The position numbers were made by a program, and so were the translations under genes. DNA of 7,964 nucleotides from an uncultured Planctomycetaceae bacterium (GTDB lineage: Bacteria > Planctomycetota > Planctomycetia > Pirellulales > Pirellulaceae), in assembly GCA_903927685.1 (NCBI GenBank), contig CAIYOB010001552.1, positions 1 to 7,964 of the forward strand. The letters run 5' to 3'. Positions 1 to 5,400 of the stretch are shown one piece after another; the stretch's first letter is position 1, and each line of letters begins with the position of its first letter. The notes beneath the pieces were generated by a model. It saw only the letters and a list, made by a program, of their open reading frames with translations, was not told the DNA's origin and did not search any database.

Positions 1-2
1 AG

Positions 3-854
3 AACACGAGCCTGGGAGTGGACCTGAACGGAGACGGCCTGACGGCCAACGATACGGACGATCCGGACGCGGGGCCCAACAATCTCCAGAACTTTCCGAT
101 GATCACGGCGGCCGTGCTGAACGCCGGGACGTTGACGGTGAGCTACAGCGTGCCCTCGACCCCCGCCAACTCGACTTACCCGCTGGCCATCGAGTTCTTC
201 CTGGCGGATGCGGACAATCAGGAGGGGCAGACGTATCTTGGGGGCGAATCGCACGCGGCACCGGGCGTGGATTCGGTGGGATTGAGCGTCAGCGGAGTCA
301 CGGCTGGCAAACGCATCGTGGCGACGGCGACGGACGCGAATGGGAACACCAGTGAGTTCTCGGCCAGTTTCGTGATCACGTCCGCACTTCAGGCGGCTGC
401 GCTGGCCGGCGGCGCCGGCCTTCCTGCGGCGGCCTTGGACGCTGCTGCGTTGGACACGGTCGTCGGTCAGGCAATCGGGGTGTGGGAAGCGTCAGGGCTG
501 GACGCGGCTCACGTGGCCGCGCTGAACTCGGTGTCGTTCGAGATCGCCGACTTGCCCGATCGCTACCTGGGCTGGGCGAGTGCGGATCGGATCGTGGTGG
601 ACATCGACGCCGCCGGCTACGGCTGGTACGTGGACGGCGATTCGAGTTCCGGCACGCCGCTCTCCGCTCTCGACTCGCGACGCTCCATGGACCTGCTGAC
701 GGTCGTGCTGCACGAGATGGGCCATGTGCTCGGCCTGGGCGACCTGGACGGCGAGGACGGTTTGATGGGCGGCGTGCTCCAGTCCGGCACGCGACATTTG
801 CCGACGACGGCCGATATCGACCGCATCCTCGCCGACGGCGATTGGCTCGCTTGA
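3..854 (+). CDS. C-terminal part of a large secreted surface protein with a metallopeptidase-like domain (5' end outside window)
   Basis: The frame is open from the first bases and stops at TGA 852-854, so about 283 residues of a longer protein are seen. The GTG at 18 lies inside a motif and is unlikely to be the true start. The opening part, GVDLNGDG followed by GPNNLQNFP, is the usual closing motif of parallel β-helix arrays in planctomycete surface proteins. A β-sandwich-like stretch follows, ending in ATDANGNTSEFSA (about 322-366). After an Ala-rich linker comes a domain with RYLGWA, DAAGYGWYVD and HEMGHVLGLGD (711-743). The last matches HExxHxxGxxD, in which two His and one Asp bind zinc and Glu is catalytic, as in snapalysin-type metzincins. 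The protein ends about 37 residues after this motif. It is probably extracellular. Whether it is a working protease or a structural relic cannot be told from sequence. A diverged second copy follows at 1089-1643. Confidence 0.8.
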   Translation, partial: NTSLGVDLNGDGLTANDTDDPDAGPNNLQNFPMITAAVLNAGTLTVSYSVPSTPANSTYPLAIEFFLADADNQEGQTYLGGESHAAPGVDSVGLSVSGVTAGKRIVATATDANGNTSEFSASFVITSALQAAALAGGAGLPAAALDAAALDTVVGQAIGVWEASGLDAAHVAALNSVSFEIADLPDRYLGWASADRIVVDIDAAGYGWYVDGDSSSGTPLSALDSRRSMDLLTVVLHEMGHVLGLGDLDGEDGLMGGVLQSGTRHLPTTADIDRILADGDWLA

Positions 855-1088
855 CGGACTGGTTCCGCTCGGCCAACTTGACCGCGATGGCCGCGTGCAG
901 GTTACTCGACTACTTCGGCGAGCAGGCCGGGCCGTCGTTCAGAGCAACCTGCAGTTGGCGGAACAACGCTTCCCACGCAAGGCGGTGATTTGTGCCGCGA
1001 ACGTCTCCAGATCGACAATCGGGTTGACCTCCGGCCAGTGGGCAATGGTCAACCCAAGTCGCGCCGACACGTCGAGCACTTCCGCTTG
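855..1088. other. Unassigned segment between the two tail copies
   Basis: This 234-base stretch separates the stop of the first gene from the start of homology in the second copy and matches neither. On the minus strand an open frame crosses it, with readable text such as LDVSARLGLTIAHWPEV and a stop near 939. It is tempting to see a protein remnant there, but I do not recognise the family. No promoter, terminator or RNA gene is evident. It most likely reached this place by the rearrangement that cut off the front of the second tail copy. Confidence 0.4.
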
Positions 1089-1643
1089 ACTTCGGCCGGT
1101 CAGCGGATTGTGGCCACGGCCCGGGACGCTAACGGCAACACCAGTGAGTTCTCGGCCAGTGACGTGGTGACGGCGGCGCTGCTGGCGTCTGAGCTGGCCG
1201 AGAACGAGCCCCGTCCGGCGGCATTGGACGCGGTCGCGCTGACGTTCCTGCTCTGGGAACCGATTGCCGCGTGGGAATCGGCTGGGTTGGATGCAACCGG
1301 TGTCGCGGTCTTGCAGTCGCTGTCGCTCGAGATCGCGGAGTTGCCCGGTCGCTACCTGGGTTGGGCAGCCCCGCAGCGGATCGTGCTGGACAGCGACGCC
1401 GCTGGCTGGGGTTGGTCCCTGGCGGATGGCTCCGAGATTCTGCGTCTGGAATCTCAGATGGACTTGTTGACCGTTGTGATGCACGGGATGGGCCATGTAC
1501 TCGGGCTGGCCGATCTGGGCGACGCGGATAGCCTGATGGCCGACGTCTTGCTGCCGGGAATCCGTCGTTTGCCAACGGTCACGGATGTGGACCGGGTCTT
1601 GGCCCGGGGCGAATGGGGCGAACCATCAAGTCCACGTTCCTGA
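1089..1643 (+). pseudogene. Truncated, diverged duplicate of the surface-protein tail with a broken HExxH motif
   Basis: From about 1093 the translation follows that of 301-848 at an offset of 792 bases. Shared landmarks are NGNTSEFSAS, AALDAVAL, RYLGWA, DAAGWGW, MDLLTVV and GMGHVLGLADL, and by eye more than half the residues match. The β-helix end and the first half of the β-sandwich segment are missing. The frame extends upstream only to a TTG at 990, through unrelated sequence, with no convincing start or signal. In the zinc site the catalytic Glu codon GAG is replaced by GGG (1485-1487), giving HGMGHVLGLAD, so hydrolysis would not be expected. The copy is several residues shorter before MDLLTVV and ends in GEWGEPSSPRS, where its sequence runs into the transposase scrap on the other strand. 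It could be an expressed but inactive protein, but truncation plus motif loss favours a relic. Confidence 0.7.
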
Positions 1644-1800
1644 GGCAGCGAAACGCCCGCTCGACGTTGCGGAGCAGTCTGTAACTGCCGACCGTCTACG
1701 CTATCCATGGTCTCGGCCTCCCAGGCTCGCCGCTTCGCTTCGTCTTCCTTGCGGCGTAGGACACGGAGGCGACTCGGACCGGGGCGATCCGGCGGCCCCA
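1612..1800 (-). pseudogene. Transposase fragment, IS1634/IS4-like, frame-broken
   Basis: Read on the minus strand, about 1612-1690 encodes SYRLLRNVERAFRCLRNV and then DLMVRPI. This resembles the conserved block 'SYKSLxxVERAFRxLKTVDLxVRPI' near the C-terminus of IS1634/IS4-group DDE transposases, whose Glu completes the catalytic triad. Just upstream in transcription order, in another frame, RRKEDEAKRRAWEAE resembles the charged stretch that usually precedes this block. A stop (TAG) and a frame change lie between the two, and the linker normally joining them looks deleted. Nothing after VRPI remains: the sequence passes directly into the tail-copy pseudogene. No terminal inverted repeats or target duplication were found, so this is a dead scrap and the family name is tentative. 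Confidence 0.55.
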
Positions 1801-1842
1801 CCAGCTCTGGTCAACCGGTGGATGCTCAGACCTTGTTCGTCG

Positions 1843-1885
1843 CCCTCCGCTGGGCGCTAACGCCCAGCCGCGGGCAAGCGGAGGG
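1843..1885. repeat. Nested palindromic intergenic element
   Basis: CCCTCCGC at 1843-1850 pairs with GCGGAGGG at 1878-1885. Inside it, GCTGGGCG at 1849-1856 pairs perfectly with CGCCCAGC at 1861-1868 around the loop CTAA. The two stems share bases 1849-1850, so they are nested but cannot both form in full. There is no T-run on either side, which argues against a simple intrinsic terminator. From memory, 'CTGGGCGCTAACGCCCAG'-type palindromes are scattered through many planctomycete intergenic regions, so this may belong to a REP-like repeat family. Confidence 0.6.
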
Positions 1886-1901
1886 AGCGCCCCGGGTGAT
1901 G

Positions 1902-1913
1902 GGACTAAAGTCC
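1902..1913. repeat. Short palindrome GGACT-AA-AGTCC
   Basis: A 5-base inverted repeat with a two-base centre lies 16 bases after the nested palindrome, in the context GGGACTAAAGTCCTAC. From memory, 'GTAGGACTTTAGTCCC' strings recur between genes in planctomycete genomes. Its position suggests it belongs to the same repetitive unit as the element before it. A regulatory role upstream of csrA is possible, but nothing here shows it. Confidence 0.45.
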
Positions 1914-1996
1914 TACAACGAAGGTCCAATGGGGCTTCGTGGATTTGCGGCTATCCTGCAGTTGTTGCCCTGCATTCCACCGCAACCTTACAGGCC

Positions 1997-2002
1997 AGGA
2001 GG
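1997..2002 (+). promoter_or_regulatory. Ribosome binding site of csrA
   Basis: AGGAGG lies seven bases before the ATG at 2010 and fixes that start against a longer open frame reaching back to 1707. It contains GGA, the core of CsrA recognition sites, so autoregulation by CsrA binding here is conceivable, as in other bacteria. This is inference only. Confidence 0.75.
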
Positions 2003-2009
2003 CGAGGTC

Positions 2010-2192
2010 ATGTTGGTTCTCAGTCGCAAGCCGGGAGAGCAAGTGATCATCGCGACACAGATCGTCGTGAAGGTCCTGGAGGTTCGCGGGAGCAGGGTGA
2101 AGCTCGGCTTCGTCGGCCCGGCTGACGTGTCGATCCAACGGGAGGAAATCCAGCCGAAGCGCCGGGAGCAGGCCGGCGTGGCCGCCTCCTGA
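2010..2192 (+). CDS. csrA: Carbon storage regulator CsrA (RsmA), RNA-binding post-transcriptional regulator
   Basis: The 60-residue product begins MLVLSRKPGEQVII and contains EVRGSRVKLGFVGPADV and SIQREEI, a full-length match to the CsrA family (about 60 residues in Escherichia coli). CsrA is a cytoplasmic homodimer of five-stranded subunits that binds GGA motifs in mRNA leaders, often covering the ribosome binding site, and changes translation or stability. The key RNA-contacting residues are present: Leu4 and Arg6 in the first strand and Arg44 in QREE. The usual 'IGD' turn after strand one reads IAT, a mild deviation. The C-terminal tail is basic then Ala-rich. The gene stands alone, after repeats and transposon debris and 233 bases before the giant peroxidase gene. 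No fliW or flagellar gene, frequent neighbours of csrA, is in view, so its targets cannot be named. Confidence 0.95.
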   Translation: MLVLSRKPGEQVIIATQIVVKVLEVRGSRVKLGFVGPADVSIQREEIQPKRREQAGVAAS

Positions 2193-2425
2193 GGACGCAG
2201 GTCCGGGTGCGCCCGCGCGACGCCTCCGCAAGCTCGCCGGTCGTTCGCATCCGGCCTCCGCGCAGGAACGCCCGAGGGAGCCCGTGTGTGAAGCGGGCAC
2301 GGTTGTTCGAGGTGATGTTCGAGCGCCGCATTTCGCGGCGGGCGAGGGCCGGACGCGTCACCCCACGCCGACCGTCGCGAGAACGTCGTTGAGTTGAGAA
2401 TGTCTTGAAATCAGGAGCCCGTCAA
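2193..2425 (+). other. Intergenic leader between csrA and the peroxidase gene, with a GC hairpin
   Basis: No gene is supported in these 233 bases. CGCCGC at 2324-2329 and GCGGCG at 2335-2340 form a perfect 6-base stem with loop ATTTC. It has no following T-run, so it is not a clear terminator. GGA trinucleotides occur at several places, including the ribosome binding site of the next gene. That would allow CsrA control, but GGA is common in such GC-rich DNA. I could not pick a convincing -35/-10 pair, so it is open whether the peroxidase gene has its own promoter. Confidence 0.5.
2413..2417 (+). promoter_or_regulatory. Ribosome binding site of the giant peroxidase gene
   Basis: AGGAG lies eight bases before the ATG at 2426 and supports that start over the in-frame ATG at 2438, four codons later. 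Confidence 0.7.
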
Positions 2426-5400
2426 ATGTCCAAGAACATGAGCAAGAAAACGAGCAAGCACAGGAACGACTGGAAACGGTCCCGCGGCGGATTCGGGGCC
2501 GCGTCCACACGCGTGCGGTCGCGGAAACCCGGGCTCCACCTCGAGTCCCTGGAGCCTCGCATGATGCTGACCATCAACCTCGCAGCCGCCGACTTGACCT
2601 ACCTCTTGGATCAGGTCAATATCGGAAACGATTACGGCCAGTTCTCAAGTCCACTGGATCCAACCGGCGTTCGCGAGGTTTCCGGCGCCAACAACAATCT
2701 TGTCGGTGGCTTCACGTACAATCCCGACGGCACGGTGACCTGGACCGGCAACAACATCCATCCGGACTGGGGCCAATCCAACAGCGACTTCCTGCGAATC
2801 TTCGCCGCCGACCACCCCAACAACGGCACGTCGTACGGCTTCACCTTCGACCCGGTGACGATGCAGGTCATCGACAGTGGAGACGGCACCCCGATCCTCG
2901 GCGCAGACGGCCAGCCGGTCATCGTGCCGGCCGATCTTGCGACTCAGTTCGCCGAGGCCGCGATTCCCGCGCCGGGCACCTCGCCGCGCACCGTCACTCA
3001 GCTCATCACCAATTCCGACGTCGACCCGGCGAGCCCGACCTACAATCCGGCGGCGTACGCCGCCATGGTGCAGTCGGGCGGTGAGGCTGTCGCGGTCAGC
3101 AACACCGTCGTCGGCACGGCGCAGACCGCCTTCATCCCGGACGCCGGCATCCTCGGCGGCGTTCCCTTCAACAATTACTTTGCCGCGTTCGGCCAGTTCT
3201 TCGACCACGGCCTCGACTTCATCACCAAGGGCGGCGGCTATGTGCTGATCCCGCTGTCGCCGAGCGACCCGCTGTACGATCCGACCGCCACCGATCCGAC
3301 GGCGAACACGATGATGCTCAGCCGCGGCGCCCTGTCCAACCCAGCCAGCGATTTCACCCTCGACACCTTCGGTAACGCGGTTCTGATCGACGGTGTCGCG
3401 CCGGCCTTCAACAACAACGTCGGCCTGTTGATCGACCAGAGCCAGACCTACGGCAGTGATTCCACCATCAACGTGCTGGTGCGTCAGTACGACGCCGCCG
3501 GCATGGTCACCGGCAAGCTGATCACCGACGCCGAGGATGGCAACGGAAGCGATTTCGACCTCGCCACCTTGGCCGACATGAAGGTCAATGCTGCGCGGCT
3601 CGGCATCGAGCTGATCGACATGGACGTGCTCAATGCGCCGATGATCCGGGCCGACGGGGTCGGCAAGATCACGTTCACGCCGCAGCAGACCGTCATGTAC
3701 CGCTCGAACCTGTCGATTGCCGACATGGGCGCGAGCTACCTCGCCGCCAACGACCCGTTCGTGCGTTGGACGCAGGCGGAGGCCGATGCGAAACGGTGCC
3801 TCCAGTCCCAGGTCGGCTACGCCAAACAGTCCGGCCACGCCATCATCTCCGACATGGGCAACGCCGCGAGTCCGGTGGACCCATTGGGCAATCCGTTAGC
3901 GCCCCTGGGCACGACGGATCCCACCCTCGCTCCGGGCACCGGACAGTACAACGAGGCGCTTCTCGCCTCACACTACGTGTCCGGCGACCACCGCGTCAAC
4001 GAGAACGCCGGCCTGACCGCGATCCACCATATCTTCCATGCCGAGCACAACATCGAGGCAGACGCCATCATGGCGGCGGTCACTGCGCAGGCTGCGCTGC
4101 TCAACGACGGCACGCCCGCCGGGGCCCAAGCCGAAGCCGACTACCTCGCCCAGTGGCAAACCTCGCCGGGCGTGTGGGACGGCGAGAAGATCTACCAGGC
4201 CAGCCGCATCATCACCGAGTCCGAGTACAACCACATCGCCATTGACCAGTATGTCGGCGGCCTGGTGGTGATGCCGGAATTCGTGTCGTACTCGTCAGAC
4301 ATCAACATGGGCATCAGCCTCGAATTCTCGCAGGCCATTTTCCGCCTCGGCCATTCGCAGAATCCCGAAACCATGCAGGTCGCGATCACAGATGGCAATA
4401 GCGTGAATCCGGGCGAGGCGGGCTACCTCCCGACCTACACCTCGGTCGGCCTGTTCGATGCCTTCCTCAAGCCATCGCTCTACCAGGCTTACGGCCCGAG
4501 TGGCATCGTGCTCGGCCTGCTCAATCAGCAGGCCAACGCGCTCGACGAGTTCGTCACCGCCGCGCTGCAGCAGTCGACGGTCGGCATTCCGCTCGACCTC
4601 GGAGCGCTCGACATCGCGCGCGGCCGCGACGTCGGCCTGCCGACGCTCAACGAACTGCGCCAACAGGTCTTCGACGGGCTCGTCAACAACACGTCCAATA
4701 ACTCCAACGGTCCAGGCATCGCACCCTACACGAGCTGGGAGGACTTCGGCGGCCATCTGCGGTACACGGAATCGCTGGTCAACTTCATCGCCGCGTATGG
4801 TCGCGAGGATGGCGTCTTCGGCTTGGCCACCATGCGCCGCGCCTACGAGGCCGGCGCGGTGAGCGGCAGCGACACTCTCGGCGCCTTCGACGCCACGGCC
4901 TACGACCCGACGCCCGGCGATGGCGTGATCACGCTGCAGGATCTGCGCGCCAACGCCCAAGTGATCCTGGATGCGGCGGCCGCCCCGACCGATCCGCTGC
5001 ACGACACGGCCGTCCTGTTCATGCGCGGCCAGGGCTCGCCCGTTTACGATCCGGCCACCGGCACCTGGAACCCGAACCTCACCGGCGGCGACCTCGGCTT
5101 CTGGGACGTTGACCTGTGGGTCGGCGGCCTTGCCGAACAGCCGCTGTTCGACGGCCCGCTCGGCACCACCTTCACCTTCATCATGGCCGACTTCGGCCAG
5201 CGGATGCAGGATGCCGACCGCTTCTACTATCTTTACCGCATGCCGGTCGGCCAACACCTTGGCGACCAGGTCATCGGCGAGCAGTTCGCCGACCTGATTA
5301 TGCGCACCACCGGTCTGGAGCACATCGGCGACGCCTTCGGCTTCCAGTCTGCCAACTTCATCCTCGACGGAACCAGCAACGACAATCCGTACGACGGTGT

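Noticed and set aside
376..876. Arg/Pro/Ser-rich minus-strand frame and other alternate-frame reads over 482-988
   Set aside because: They lie over the conserved tail domain at 3-854 and show the low-complexity Arg-Pro-Ala make-up typical of wrong frames in GC-rich coding DNA.
1707..2009. An upstream extension of csrA to a start at 1707
   Set aside because: CsrA proteins begin at MLVLSR. The AGGAGG at 1997-2002 fits only the ATG at 2010, and the extension would run through palindromes and transposon debris.
2324..2340. Hairpin CGCCGC-ATTTC-GCGGCG as a rho-independent terminator of csrA
   Set aside because: The stem is only 6 bases and no T-run follows on the plus strand. Such stems are frequent at this GC content.
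2645..3838. Minus-strand open frame of 397 codons
   Set aside because: It is antisense to the conserved peroxidase domain, with no recognisable domain and no ribosome binding site noted. It is a composition artefact.
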